Position numbers and translations under genes: made by a program
Shown here: positions 31,071 to 43,800 of the stretch, one piece after another
How the letters are laid out: each line of letters starts with the position of its first letter
Position numbering within the stretch: position 1 is the stretch's first letter
The notes under the pieces: model-generated
Told to the model about the DNA's origin: nothing
What the model saw: the letters and a program-made list of their open reading frames with translations, nothing else
The model's database searches: none
Source of the DNA: Gnetum montanum
Lineage: Eukaryota; Streptophyta; Gnetopsida; Gnetales; Gnetaceae
NCBI GenBank assembly: GCA_015680685.1
Contig: MNCI01017786.1
Location: 127,273 to 181,663 of the forward strand
Direction of reading: 5' to 3'
Length of the DNA stretch: 54,391 bases

Positions 31071-33905
31071 ATGTCACTGAAAGGCAAAGACATGCAAAAA
31101 GGAGGACTATCTCAATCAAGGGAGAAATAGCCAAGAATAGGAAGGGGCTAAGAACAAGCCTAGGAAGTACCAATTGCAACCCATGCCATGAGACCTTTTA
31201 GGGAAGAGGTCGAAGTGGAATCTATTTTTCAAATTCTAGAAAAATCATGAGATGAGACTCCAACTCAGCAAGAAAACCTTGAGGTGATCTTGATGGAGGC
31301 ATGCCTAAATCAAATTAGGAAAAGGGAGGTCTAGAAGATGGTGCTTCAAGAGTTAAACTTTTGCTCTTTCCTAGAGCAAGCACCTAAGGAGGTATAGGAC
31401 CAATTGAAGACCTCTCCCATGTGGCCAATTATCACTTCTAGCAGGGAGTGGTACATGGGAGAGGCATTCTTATTTTGGAACAATAGATAGGCTAGTTCAA
31501 TAGTCAAAATTAAGAACATTTTAGTGTCCTACTCAGTGCAGGCCATTACAGAGCCATTTGGGTTTCCTAAAACTAGGGTGAATCTTGTCAAGATTTCAAT
31601 GCAGGTAGATCCCAACATCAAAAGAAATGGGTTTAGTAGTGCTATGGTGTCAATCGTAAAGAGTACATCACACTCACATCAGTAGAAATAATCCACTACA
31701 AGATTTTAACCTTTCACCTAAACCCCATGGTGAGGCCTAGCAAGATCACTACTTTTTATGCTAATAGGTGTGCTGCTCTGGGTGGGAGATTCTTCGTTAA
31801 CCTTCCATAGTTGATCTATCTGAAGATAGAGAAGTAGTTTAGGAAAATGAACATGGAAGGAAGGAACTCCCCTTTCCATGACTCATTAGAAAACTATGTT
31901 AAAGGGGAAGAATAGTTCACTATACGAATGATGCTATTCAATGTTCTTGGACTACTAATTGGGTAGAGATGATGAAGGATAAAATTCCTACAACAACCAT
32001 ACAAGAAGAGTAGCAATCACGACCTCCACCTACCACTTAGAAAATTATGCTAGATGCCATTGCAATATCCCAATAGTTGCATGAGTACCAAGAATGGCTC
32101 TTGAGCAAGCAAGAGCAACAAGGCATGAGTAGTGGAGACCCATTTGTGTACTAGCCAACAATGAGTCACCTAAATGAGATGGCCTAAATAGTCAACCTGA
32201 TGAAAGAAGGTGGATCCATTTTCTCTACCTAATGAACACAGTTGTCTAGGAGGTTGAATCCTAGTGCTAGATAGGTAATAGTATTTTTCTTAGAACAAAA
32301 GCCACTCCCAAAGATTTTTGGGAATGTTGTGACCTTCTTGGTGAGCTTGGAGGAAGGAAAGGTAGTAACAGTACTAGTGATGTAGCACTAAGGGTAAGAA
32401 ACAACAGCAAAGATGATTGTTGAAAGAATTTTCAAAATATTTAATGCACCTACGACATCTGTACCATATGTCATTGCACTTAAAGATGTGCATATGTCTA
32501 CAAGGACCATAAGTAGTAGATTAAGCACAACATAACAAAAACAACTATTGGACCGATTGGTAGGAACTGGGCAACCACTTCTAGATGTCTTTGATTTTTT
32601 GAATAGTATTACTGCAACCCAGTCAAAGTTGCTAGAGGTAAGGGATAAGAACATCATTTTGGAAGTGTAACTTGAAATAGCTAAGAAGTTAAATGAATGC
32701 TTAGCTATTGTAGTTGTTGAATTGGAAGCCTAGATTATTGACCCTACATTTACAACCCATCATGAATAAGAGATGAAACTCTTGAATAGCTTCACACACT
32801 GCTAAAAAGGGTTGAGGGTGCAATGGAGATGGCAGTGTTCTACTGATCCTTGGTAGAGGCCACCTAGCATAAGATTCAAAAGTCCTTGGATCTAACCTAC
32901 CAAGAAAATGTGTAGCTAACTGCAAAAAATCATCGCCTGTCAAACATTAATGCACATAAACAACAGTTGACTGATTTTATCCATTAATAGTAAGAGCAAC
33001 TAGCTAAAGTAAACATAGAGGTAAGGATATTGGCAGTTGAGGATAGAAACCTCTCCATGGAGAAGGTCTGTGCCCTTTGCCAAAAGATTGTAATAGAGGT
33101 AACCACATAGAAATTAGAGGCTCTTAAATTTAAGAGAGCCAAGGATCACTACAGAGACTAGGTTGGCCTATAAAAAGAAGTAAATGAGAAACATTTTCAA
33201 GTGGTAAAGGAAAAGGTGAATGAGATCCTTCAACAACTCCAACATGGACATGAATTATGGTAGCCCATCATTAATGGGATTGATTAGTACAATAAAGTAG
33301 AAATTTTCTTGAAGGAGTTGTAGATAAAGAAAATGATAGAATACATGGAGTTGGCCAATCTCCAATATGTGAACCTAGTTATGTTGACTACTAGATGGCT
33401 ATAATCAAAATTAGAAAAGTAGGTGTCTAGCTTGTACTTATTATATGAGGCCAAGTTTAAGCACCATAAGGATACCAAGCAGAAGCTTGTGGTGGTAAAC
33501 GCTAAAGTTGAAGTTCTCAAGGGTGAATACACTTATTAGAGATATGCTATTAAGAACCTAGCCAAAAGAATGAATGACTAGTAGGAGCTCAAATATGTAG
33601 TGAAGGAATTTGATGTCGAAAATAAAAAAATTCATTACTTAGTTAGTCAACATTAAGAAGCTATTTCCATTAATTCCCTATTTGTGGATATCCCCATTCC
33701 AACCCACATTGGTGATGTTGTGTGGACTATGAATGATCCTTGGAGCAGGGAGGAGAAAATGAATGCATTACTAGATGTCTTTCACCTTCCATCAGAGGTT
33801 GCAGCTGTAGTAGGATAGCCACAACTTCCTTAGCCATTGAGGATAGCTAAATCTAGCAAAGGTTCTTTAGAACCTCAGGAGCTTCCAATGCCTAGGACTG
33901 TTTGA
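31071..33905 (+). pseudogene. Ath-2 extra ORF in env position, coiled-coil protein of unknown family
   Basis: ATG 31071 to TGA 33903-33905 is 945 codons in one phase, interrupted by many TAG, TAA and TGA codons. The start (MSLKGKDMQKGGLSQSRE) is basic. A conserved central block reads SPMWPIITSSREWYMGEAF and NNR...IVKIKNILVSY. The last ~450 codons are Leu/Lys/Glu rich and look like a long coiled coil (for example ALKFKRAKDHYRD). The C-terminal end is rich in Pro and Gln. It aligns from start to stop with 48239-51098 in Ath-1. It occupies the place of the env-like ORF of Athila elements, but I see no signal peptide or membrane segment. No family recognised. Confidence 0.65.
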
Positions 33906-34297
33906 TCTTCTCAACCTCCTTCATGTTATTAGAGGATGTGTTATCCAATTTTGAGTAGTCATGTCATGATATTCAATTTTGTGTCATGAACATCACCAAT
34001 TTTGTAATGATGTTGATTTGTGCACCTAGGCACTCAGTTTTGTTATGTTAGTTTGTTATGTCAAGAATCAATCAATAATCCCATACCTTTCCAATTTTGT
34101 AAAGGAACTCGAGAATGAGTTTTCATTCAGTTGTGGGGTTATGATGAAGTGTCAAAGTGTCACATTGATGGACCTCCATTGATGTGGCCTTGTTGATTGG
34201 TCCCCATCTACATGGTGTTGCCTTATCGATGGGGCTACATCGACCTAGCATTTTCTATGTTTACAGGGCCTCGTTGACATAGCTCCATAATAAAGTC

Positions 34298-34305
34298 TAT
34301 AAATA
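34298..34305 (+). promoter_or_regulatory. TATA box of the Ath-2 3' LTR
   Basis: TATAAATA, same context as 7315-7322. Confidence 0.55.
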
Positions 34306-34907
34306 CATGCTCACTAGCCAAGTTTATGGGAGGTCAAATCAAAGTTGCAGCAAAGCTCTTGTAGTTTTATCATTTGAGAGTTAGAATATTTTTTTGAGTG
34401 CCAGTAGTAGGAGTCGGAAAGTGTTTAGATTATTATTCAAGCACTAATGTACCTAAGCACACTAGTGTGAACGACAATAAAGATGAGCCTCTTGATCAAA
34501 CCTTGCAACACTTGGAATAGATTAATGAATTATTTATGCATTTATTATTTTCATTAATTATGCAATTAATTAAGCTAAACTAGACCTTAATTGATTAATT
34601 AAGTAATTAAGCTAAATAGTTTAAACACATAAGTATAACCTCTTCAAGCATAACATATAGCACTTGGTAATCCCAGCAATGTTTAATGCTTAGTAGCCTA
34701 GTAGTGTTGTATGCATTCAGGATGTGTACGAAAAGTGGGATTGGATACTTATGTTAGAATTAGTTAGATTAAATTAGCTAACAAATTACTTCATTTATCT
34801 TATTTAAAGCACTACGAACATAAAACATAAAATAATAAAAATCATATGCCTCGATTACACTTAACCATACCTTTGTACATAACAAGTGTAATTGAGAAGA
34901 CAATGAA

Positions 34908-35001
34908 TAATTGTTAGGGTGAGTTCACTTCTTAGAGGCTAGTGTATCAAAAGNCTAATTGTTAGGGTGAGTTCACTTCTTAGAGGCTAGTGTATCAAAA
35001 G
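34908..35001. repeat. 46-bp perfect duplication around an undetermined base
   Basis: 34908-34953 and 34956-35001 are identical and separated by n and one base. The paralogous LTR (near 7925-7975) has one copy. Probably unmerged contig ends. Confidence 0.85.
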
Positions 35002-35092
35002 ACATAAAGTCCACAGAAATCAATCAAATCACACATGAATGCTTAGTGATTTATATGGTTGAGCGTAGGGGTACTTACCACTCATCATTGAG

Positions 35093-35835
35093 CAAGTGGT
35101 AAAAAGGTATTTGGAGACAAACCTTAGGCTCAACTAATAGAAAAGCCACTTGATGGTCTAGGAAGGCATTGTATTGGAACATTGAATTTCGTAGAAATGG
35201 ATTTAGGTAGATCTTGAAAAAATAAGGGTCATCTAAGGAATAACCCAATAACCAGAGATAGTTAAAGATGTGAGATCATTCCTTTAGCTTCACTAGCTAT
35301 TACCAATGCTTCATCAAGAATTTCTCTAAGATCACCAAACCATTGGTAAAGTTGACAAAGAAGGATGTTTTGTTTGTATGGGCCATGGAATGCAAGCATG
35401 CATTCTATAAACTTAAGTAAAAGCTTGTGAAAACTGTAATTCTACAAGCACTTAATTGGTCTAGACCCTTCCACATTATGATGGATGCATCTGATTATGC
35501 CTTGGGAGCCATGCTCATACAACTGGATGTTCAGAAAAGTCCCTATTATATCCACTATGAAAGTGAGAGTATTGTGGGTGCATAGCTAAACTACATCACC
35601 ATTGAGAAAGAACTAATGGCAATGGTGTATGCCTTGGCGAAATTTTGGTACTATGTGCTGGGGTAAAAGGTGTTTATGCACACAGACCACTGTGTAATTA
35701 GGTTCTTAATGAATAAATTAATAGTGAGTCCTTATGTCATGCAGTGGTTGGTGATCTTGTAGTAGCTCGATCTAACCATGATGGATAGAAAGAGAGCTGA
35801 GAATATGGTAGCTAACCACTTGTCTTGGTCAAGAT
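35093..35835 (+). pseudogene. Ath-1 reverse transcriptase C-terminal half and RNase H
   Basis: It resumes the RT of Ath-1 after the Ath-2 insertion: QVVKRYLETNLRLN, then SHLMV and EGIVLEH. RNase H follows with RPFHIMMDASDYALGAML (catalytic Asp in MDAS; about 35470-35520), NYITIEKELMAMVYAL (Glu), FMHTDHCVIRFL (Asp) and RAENMVANHLS. Stops replace probable Gln and Trp codons. Confidence 0.85.
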
Positions 35836-37150
35836 GAAATAACAAAAAGGAGGAGAGCCTACTTTTAGATCAATTTCCTAATGAACTCATCTTTGTTGGA
35901 TCTATTACTAAACAAGTGCACATAGAAACCAATTAGTATGATGGCATCCTCACCTACCTTCTTACTCAGGAGATTCCATAGGAGTGGGATAATAGGAAGA
36001 AATAATAGTTTCTTCACTAGGTCAAACACTTCATGGAAATCAATAGACACCTTTACAAGGTGTGCACCGATGGCCTAGTTCAATGGTGTATTCCTAATGA
36101 TGATCAACTGTGTGGTCTTCAAGATGCTCATGAGGGCCCTTGTGGGGACCATTATGCTAGAAAATGAATGGCCATTAAAACCCTCATGGTAGGGTACTAC
36201 TGACCTACACTTTTTAGGGATGTCCATGACTTCATCTACTCTTATGAACATTCCCAATGTGATGGTGGGATGATCACTCAAATGGAGGGACCTCAATAAT
36301 GGATCCAACCATTAAAGCCTTTCAACATTTGGGGCATCAATTTCATGGGTCCCATCACTCCCATGTCCAACGGAAAAGCATAGATCATAGTAACTATTCA
36401 CTATTATTTCAAATGGGTAGAAGCGATGATTGTCACTGATTGCACATCTCCTATACCTACTTGGCTTGTACAACAACATGTTATAAATACATTTGGGATG
36501 CCATGTGCACTTATTTCTGATAATGAAACTCACTTTACAAGCACCGCATTTTGAAAGCTCATGCAATGCTTGGGGGTTGAGCATAAATTAACAACTCCAT
36601 ACCATCCCCAAACTAATGGTCAAGAAAAGGTTACCAATAAGGAGATAACAAAAATACAAATAAGAATAATTAGTAAATATAGGAGGGATTGGAGCACCAA
36701 ACTCAATGATACCCTTTGTGCCTATCACTCCACTTGGAAACTTCCTATTGGCTACTCTTCCTATGAGCTCATGTATGGAAAATTAAAAATACGTTTAATC
36801 CAAATGGAACTCCATACACTTTCAACTACTTGTAACCTTTGTCTTGACCTAACCCTAGCACCAGAAAAAAGGTTAATGAATCTCAATGTTCTAGATGAGA
36901 ACTAACTAGTGGCCTTGTCATCCAATGAAGTTCACAAAGCCTATAATAAGCAACAACATGACCTTAGGATTAGGAAAGTGAGATTTTAACCAGAAGATAA
37001 GGTTCTATATTGAAATCCCACAGATGTGCCACAACGAACTAAGTTTCAAATGTTGTGAGAGGGACCTTATATTATTTATGAAACCTTTCCATCTGGGGCC
37101 ATGCTAATTTACAAACCTAAATGTTCAAACAAAAATATACTAGTCAACAC
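35836..37150 (+). pseudogene. Ath-1 integrase
   Basis: The zinc-binding part shows DAHEGPCGDHYARK and SYEHSQCDGG (about 36120-36265). The core has WGINFMGPI, where the first catalytic Asp reads Asn, SDNETHF (second Asp) and YHPQTNGQEKVTNKEI (Glu). The longest open piece is 36561-36902, with LPIGYSSYELMYGK. The C-terminal domain is EGPYIIYETFPSGAMLIYKP (about 37060-37120). Non-functional. Confidence 0.85.
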
Positions 37151-38831
37151 ATAGCAACTTAAGCCTTTCCAAGAACCCAAAATAGCCAATAACCAAAACA
37201 CCTCAATAGATGGATAGGCATGCTCAATTTTTTTGATTTTTCCTTCCAAATCAGTAATAAGGGAGATGACCATCCATGCTAAAATAATCAAGGTGGCTTC
37301 TTAGTTTTTTATTTTTATCATTTTTCATAATTTTTATTCTACATCATTTTTAGGACATTTTCTTTTTTAAAAAAAATATCTTACAATTTCTTCTATATTT
37401 TAATTTACTTGATTTGGAAATTTTTCTTATGTTTTTTTATTCTTTCTTTATTGTTTCCAAGACTTGGTGCAACCATAGTTGTTAATTGATGGTGGTTTGT
37501 ACTTTATAATGCTATTTGATTGTGAATGTTTAGATCCTATCTTTGAATTTTGATGTTGATAACTAAGACATGGTTTCTCTTCATGATAACAGATAGTAGG
37601 TCCATGTCATCCACCAATCCACACAACTCTATGATGTTTCCTTATTTAGAAAATATGAGATACCTTCTTAAAATGAAACTTATAATGAACTTATGACCTT
37701 GGTAATTTCCAAGGATGAACCACCTTTCCAAAAAGAGAAGAAAAGAGAAGCAAGAAGTGAGATAAGCCTTAGTTACAAGGGGCCTTTAGGCATGGGTACA
37801 TGTCTTTATAGCCCCATAACCAATGCTTGTATCCCATTATTGAGTCTAATGGATGTGCTTTGAATTCACATGATTATTTTTTGTGAATTTTTGTATGGGA
37901 ACCACACCATGAAAAGACTTAGCTTCCTATTACTGGTCAACATAGGAATGGAAAAGGACTTGTGAAGATATTGATGCATCCAAGAAGGTAGGCAAGTACA
38001 AAAAGTGTCAAATTCCCTTGAAGTCACATCCTTGTCTATCCATTTAATTATGGGGATATTTTGTGCCTTTGGGGATGGACTAGTTAGAGAGTATCAATGC
38101 GAAGTCACTGATAGTGGATGGTCTTTATTCAAATGAAGGATGGACATTATTAGGTCATATTAACCATATAATTCATAAGGGACTTGATGTGACCATGATA
38201 CAAGACTTCATTCCACACTCTACTTGATCCACTCATGTTTTCCATAACTTATCCCACTACCTTTTCTCATATTTTTTTAATGTCTAGGTTTGATATGGTT
38301 AAAGTTCTTTGATAGTTTCTTTGGTGATTTGGTCCTTAGCTAATCATAATCGTTAATCATCCATGGGGTTCATGGACTCTTTGGTTTGAGGACATGCAAA
38401 GGCATTAAGGGCATGAGATTGCTATGGGGAGGACCTACTTGCATACTCAGTTTGGCTAGTTAAGTTCCTCATCTCTTAGGCAGTTTTGCATTCAAATCCT
38501 TTATTCTCCGCATCAATTACATCCAGTTTTACACTTAATGAGAATTCTCCACATGAAATCTCCTTTTTAATGAATATCCTAGCCCTCTTTACATATTCCA
38601 TCATGTTCTAGGCCTTTCTAGCTTCCTTTGGACTCTAATGTTATTCAAAAACTATTTGTTTTTCCATAGAATTTTCATCTACAACGTTTTCACATACAGT
38701 TGCATCAACACAACCCCATCAATATTGTCCTACATTGATGCAGTTACATAAATGTAGTACAAAAATTATCTATATATACATGAGCACTTAGCTATTCTTT
38801 GCACATTTCTCTCAAATGCATAAGGAGTTTT
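37151..38831 (+). other. Ath-1 spacer, left part
   Basis: No coding signal. It is homologous to the Ath-2 spacer; its segment at about 37715-38055 is in inverted orientation relative to Ath-2. It is interrupted at 38831 by Tat-3 and resumes at 47929. Confidence 0.65.
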
Positions 38832-40335
38832 TGCATTTCTAAAACACCACAAAATTTTGGGTCTTAGCTTCTCGACTACAAATTTTCCTAAGTGTCAAAA
38901 TGGTGGCACTTTGTCCAAATTTTTCTAAGTGTTCAATGTAGTTAGCTCCAACTGCCAAATTTGAAAAAATTTTCTAAGTGTCAGAATGATGAAACATTCT
39001 ACAAATTTTTCTAAGTGCTGGGACCACACTCTCCACTATAGTAGAGCATAGTCAACTTCAACGGCCAATTTTCTACAATTTTGGCTAACTGTCAAAATGA
39101 TGACACAAGCTGTAGAAATTTTTCTAAGTGTCCATGATATGCCCTATCCCATTTAGCTATGCTCATGACCATAGCAAGTGTAGCAGCACTGGACTTCAAT
39201 TTTTTTACAAAATTTGCTTAACTGTTGGGCTATGCTCCAAAGCATAAATAGTGTAGTAACACAAAACTACCTCTAAAAGCTTCTAGAGCTCAGCACAAGC
39301 CTTCATACCAACTCTAGCACTCCTTCAGCAGGAAAAATTAGTAGTTTGCATTTCTCTTGCATCCCCCTTTTGTCCCAAATTGTTCCTACACTCTAAAGCA
39401 TAGCAAGGGGTTAAGCGTAGTAAGGAGTGAGCATAGCAACTAGAGTTAGAAACATTTTTGAACTTTTTTTGGTCACCTCTAGACTTTGAAATTTTTTTGA
39501 ATTTTTCTTGTAGTTCAACCTATCACACTACCATGTGGCACTCAATTTGCATTTTGGATTAATCCTAGCCCTATAAATACCCTTGCGCCCCAATTCTTTA
39601 GGGGTGGGCTTCCATTTTCACATGTTGGCAATTAATACTTTCATTTGGCATTTAGTATTTTAGCATCTTAGCACTTAGCTTTATGGGTGAATGACACCCA
39701 GAGAACACCACACCAGCAAAGAGGCATAACTGAACCACATGGTACACTGTGACGGCCAACCCAATAGGCACAATTCATTACAACAAGTGCTAGACTTCAT
39801 GGCCTAACATCATCGAGACTATGAATACATTTCCACTATGCCTGTTGTACACTATGTACCTTCTAAGATGCTTTTGGAATTAACTACACTCTCATTTAGG
39901 GTGATGTTCCATTTCTCTCTCCCGTTTCTAGCACTTTCTTGCATTTTTCTTATGTCTTTTTCCATTTTTTCATGTTTCATCATGTTGTACTATGCTCGGG
40001 CAATAGTCTCCATTAGTTAACACCCTTGTTTCAATCAAAACCCTTTTCTACACTCACCTCCATTCCATGGCTATGCTCTATACTTAGCACCACGAAGCAT
40101 CGCTTTGACACTTAGCACCATTTAATGTTGTTTATGTTTGCATTTTGGCTAACCATGCCACCCCCAATTGCAACCAATACCCTAGTTGCAATTGGAAAAG
40201 TCCTTGTTTGATCGACAAGATTGTCTAGGGCACTTCACCTTCATTTTCCAACAAGGCCCTTGTGCAGAGGCGGGGTTAGGCTGTACACCCGCGAACCTCT
40301 CAATGTTCCAGCCATTGACGTTTTCAGTCGTTGTA
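38832..40335 (+). repeat. Tat-3 5' LTR
   Basis: TGCATTTCTAAAACACC to ...GTTGTA, about 1.5 kb; the final CA has become TA. It contains at least six copies of the motif AAATTTTTCTAAGTGT at 38880-39240. It aligns with 46185-47928 and, reversed, with the Tat-2 LTRs. Confidence 0.8.
39572..39579 (+). promoter_or_regulatory. TATA box of the Tat-3 5' LTR
   Basis: TATAAATA in ccctataaataccc, conserved in the 3' LTR at 47219-47226. Confidence 0.6.
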
Positions 40336-40360
40336 GTTTTTTTGATGGTAGAAGGAGGGC
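40336..40360 (+). other. Tat-3 primer-binding site, decayed
   Basis: gtttttttgatggtagaagg followed by agggcc aligns with the Tat-1 PBS, with several substitutions, directly after the LTR. Confidence 0.55.
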
Positions 40361-40812
40361 CTCACCATTTCCTTTTACATTTTTTTATTGTTATCCCACA
40401 TGCTCTCTCCACCATTGGTTGGTGTAGATTGGACCCCATCATCGGTTCCCTTGGAACCCTGCTAGAAAAAAGCCAAAGCATATCTTTGGCACTTAACCAA
40501 AATTCTAGGTGCTTAGGAGAGCATAGCTAGCTCCAGTGTAGCAAGAATAGCACCAGAGTTAGCCATTTTTAGTAGCTTTCAAAATTAGCATTTTTTCTAC
40601 ATTTCCATACTTAGCATTTTTCTACATTTTCATACTTAGTCAATTTTTTGCAATTTTCATACTTAGTCATTTTTCTACATTTTTACACTTAGTTTTTTTT
40701 CTATATTTTTATACTTAACCATTTTTTTGCTACCAGCAGACTTAGTCATTTTTTTGTAGTTTTTAAAGTTATCCGTCTTTTGCAAACAACTCTCACAACT
40801 TGATCTGCAAAC

Positions 40813-43800
40813 ATGAATCTAGATCAACCTTCCACGTCAGTGTTTAACACATTTGAGACTACGATCCACCCAAGCATGCCATGCTAAGACATGAACAATA
40901 CAATTTTATTTGTGCCAAAATCCAAGTAGGATTACTAGTGGATTACCTTGATTTGGAGCTAAAATATGACTATGAACAAGTCCACCAGGATGGATAGGAG
41001 TACAACCCCTCCTTGTTTGATATAATCCCACTTATAGAGTCCTACCACTAGCTATTGTCCCAATTCATCCATGCAAATGAGCACAATGTAGGGACAACCT
41101 ATGAAGAAGCCTCATAGGAGGAGGAAGATGAGTTCAAGGCCTACTTCGAACAAGAGAGCCCCCTCTACATCATATTCCAACAACCACTCCCTAGTACAGT
41201 CCCTCCTCAGTTTGGTCCACCCATCCTCTCTGAGATGGTGATCATGCCAATTTAGCCTTCCTTACAAGTGGCCATTACATTTGTCTAACCCTATGCTCAT
41301 GCAAGGGCCACCTACCAGCCCTAGATGATTTAGGCATTCTACATTCCACTTGTCTCATTAGTATCCAGAGTGTTCATCCAACCCACTCGTGTGTGGTCCA
41401 CCTTGATCATTGTGTCCATCCCTTAGCCAATAGATCAACTAAACTTGTCTGCTATGATGTTAAATTGCCAAAAATTGTCTACTATGATGTTAAACTGGTA
41501 ATGACCATCTACTATGATGTTAAATTAGCAAAATCTACAATCAACAATCTAATCCTATGCTATGCAACCAGCACAAGCCCAGCCAATGCAACTAGCTAGC
41601 ATATCCCCAAGCTTGGATCAGGCATTCCAATTGATTCAAAGTTTGATGGAGGAGATCAACCAACTCAAAGCTACCTTCTCTAAGATTGTTAAGGTGGTGG
41701 ACTTCTACCAAGATGACCCCATACGTCCTATGGTCCCACCCCTGACTCTTACAATTGTGGTCCAACTACCTCAACTCACCAAGTAGAATGGTAAAGGGGA
41801 CCCCAACGCATACTTGCCATTATTTCGATCTAAGTGCCTACCCCTTCAAGCCTAGCCACACATCATCATGCATGTGTTCCCCATGTCACTCACTGGAAAG
41901 GCCTTAGATTGGTATCGTGCGCTATCCAAGACCTCAATATCTTCTTTGGAGGATCACATAAGCTAGTTTGTGACATACTTCAGGTGCAACCTAAAGCTTG
42001 AAGCAACCCTTGACTAACTCATGCAAGTTAAGTAGGGTCCCTAAAGCCCATGCCAAAATTCTTCCAATGTTGCAATGCTGCATTGAGCAAAATGCATGAA
42101 CCCCAAGTAGAGACAGACCTACTGGCCAGCTTCAAGGATGTAGTGAATGACTTCATCAAGTCTAAATTTTATTACCTAGTCTTGAAGTCTCTCAGCCAAG
42201 CCTTTGCCCAAACAAAAGGCATATAAGAGGCAAAAAAAGCTAGTAATAACCTAGCCTACGTGGCTTATAGAAACCAACATGTGTGCAAGAAAAATGCAAC
42301 AATGGCAATAGTGGCCATAAGTACAAAAGCAACCAATTGGGGCTTGACGATCAAGTAGCCCAAGACCCTAGCTCACAAAGCCACCAACTCTAGCACCAAC
42401 TCACCTACATCAGTAGGGGCTACCCTAAGGTCCAACTTTAAGTGCAAGGATTGCTCAAAGTATACACCGCTACTGATGGAACCCTCTGAATTGTTGGAGT
42501 AACTCTTGAAAGCCAGGTGAATCAAATACAAACATGTATAAGATATTTCCTGCCAAAAACATGACAGGTACTGCAAACTATTGAGGAACCCAACTCAGTA
42601 GTACTACACAATCCCCTAGTCCCACAACATTTCAAGCTGGATCAATACTATCATTACCACTAGATGTCTGGTCATAGTACAGATAGTTGTCATGCTTTGT
42701 AGGACGATCTACAAAGAATGATAGAATAAGGCCAATTGGTGCTTGATGAAGTGCACCAATCCAACACAAACGATGCCCCCTACATCATAAACTCCATCAG
42801 TGTAGGTGGCAAGTCTAAACTTGCACAACAACCTTTTGTGATCCATGTGTCTCCCAACAAGGTAAGGATCCCCTTGGCCTCCACAAGCAAGAGGCCCCCC
42901 TTTGTTATCAAAGTGTCACCTCAGGCACCCACAACACTCTTTGTGATCAAGGTTCCATAGTAATCATCTGCTAAGATGTTAAACTGACAACCAAAAAAAT
43001 TATTCACTAAGATGTTAAACTGGCATGACACAACACCAACAACCACTAAGCAACCTTTCTTCATGAAAGTGCCACAACAAGTTGGCCCCACAATAACTCC
43101 TAAACCACTGTTTATCATAAGGATGCCACAACGTGACAGCTCCTCACCTACCTCAAGCCCAATAGTAGGCAACATCTTGGTCTCTCCTCCTTTAAGGGTT
43201 GACCTCCACTAGCAACTTGGGTAGGCTTGACAAATGATAATGCAAGAGGATGAACAAGCACCTTGCAACCCCCGTAGTCAAAGCAAAGGCCATAACCAAC
43301 AAGCAATAACTAAACATTGGGACCCATTCCCCCAAGCATGCTAAGAAACCTAAGCCCAAGTCCCCTCCACAAGTGATTTGTCTCTTAAGCTACATGGAGG
43401 AAGTCAAGGCCAACACACTGCTTGATGACAAGGACATTGTAGCTGCACTAACCTAGGTGAAAAAAATGCTTAAGCAAAAGAACACAACATTGAACTTGTA
43501 CGACCTGGTCATGATCTCATCTACTCACCACCAAGCATTGGCCTAGATGTTTGCCTTCATTCTTATTACAAAGGACATCCCTACAAATGAGAATAGCATC
43601 CGTGCAACGATGTTGCCCCCTGCACCATAAGAATTGGGTTTAACATCCCTAGCATTTTGTGATGATGTAGTTAAGGTCAACCTTGAACGAGGGGAGGTCA
43701 CTACAGCTTCACTATCCATTAGCATATCTGTTGGGCAATGTATGATCCATAGAGTGCATGTTAATGATGGTGTAGCAACAAATGTAGTCCTATACTCCAT

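Larger units (their letters stand above)
7145..35087 (+). mobile_element. Ath-2: Athila-like element nested in Ath-1 RT
   Basis: It is bounded by LTRs 7145-8056 and 34142-35087 and flanked by the perfect 5-bp duplication TTGAG (7140-7144 and 35088-35092). The interrupted RT reading of Ath-1 resumes directly after the right copy, which confirms both borders. Its own parts are PBS, gag, integrase C-terminus, spacer and env-position ORF. Protease, RT, RNase H and most of integrase are missing at the place where Tat-2 lies. The two LTRs differ clearly in their first 180 bases and less in the rest, so the insertion is old. Confidence 0.9.
34142..35087 (+). repeat. Ath-2 3' LTR
   Basis: TGATGAAGTGTC to CTCATCA, 946 bp including a 46-bp artefactual duplication around n at 34954. 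A purine stretch, gtggggtta, precedes it (about 34133-34141) and may be the polypurine tract. It is followed by the target duplication TTGAG. Confidence 0.9.
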
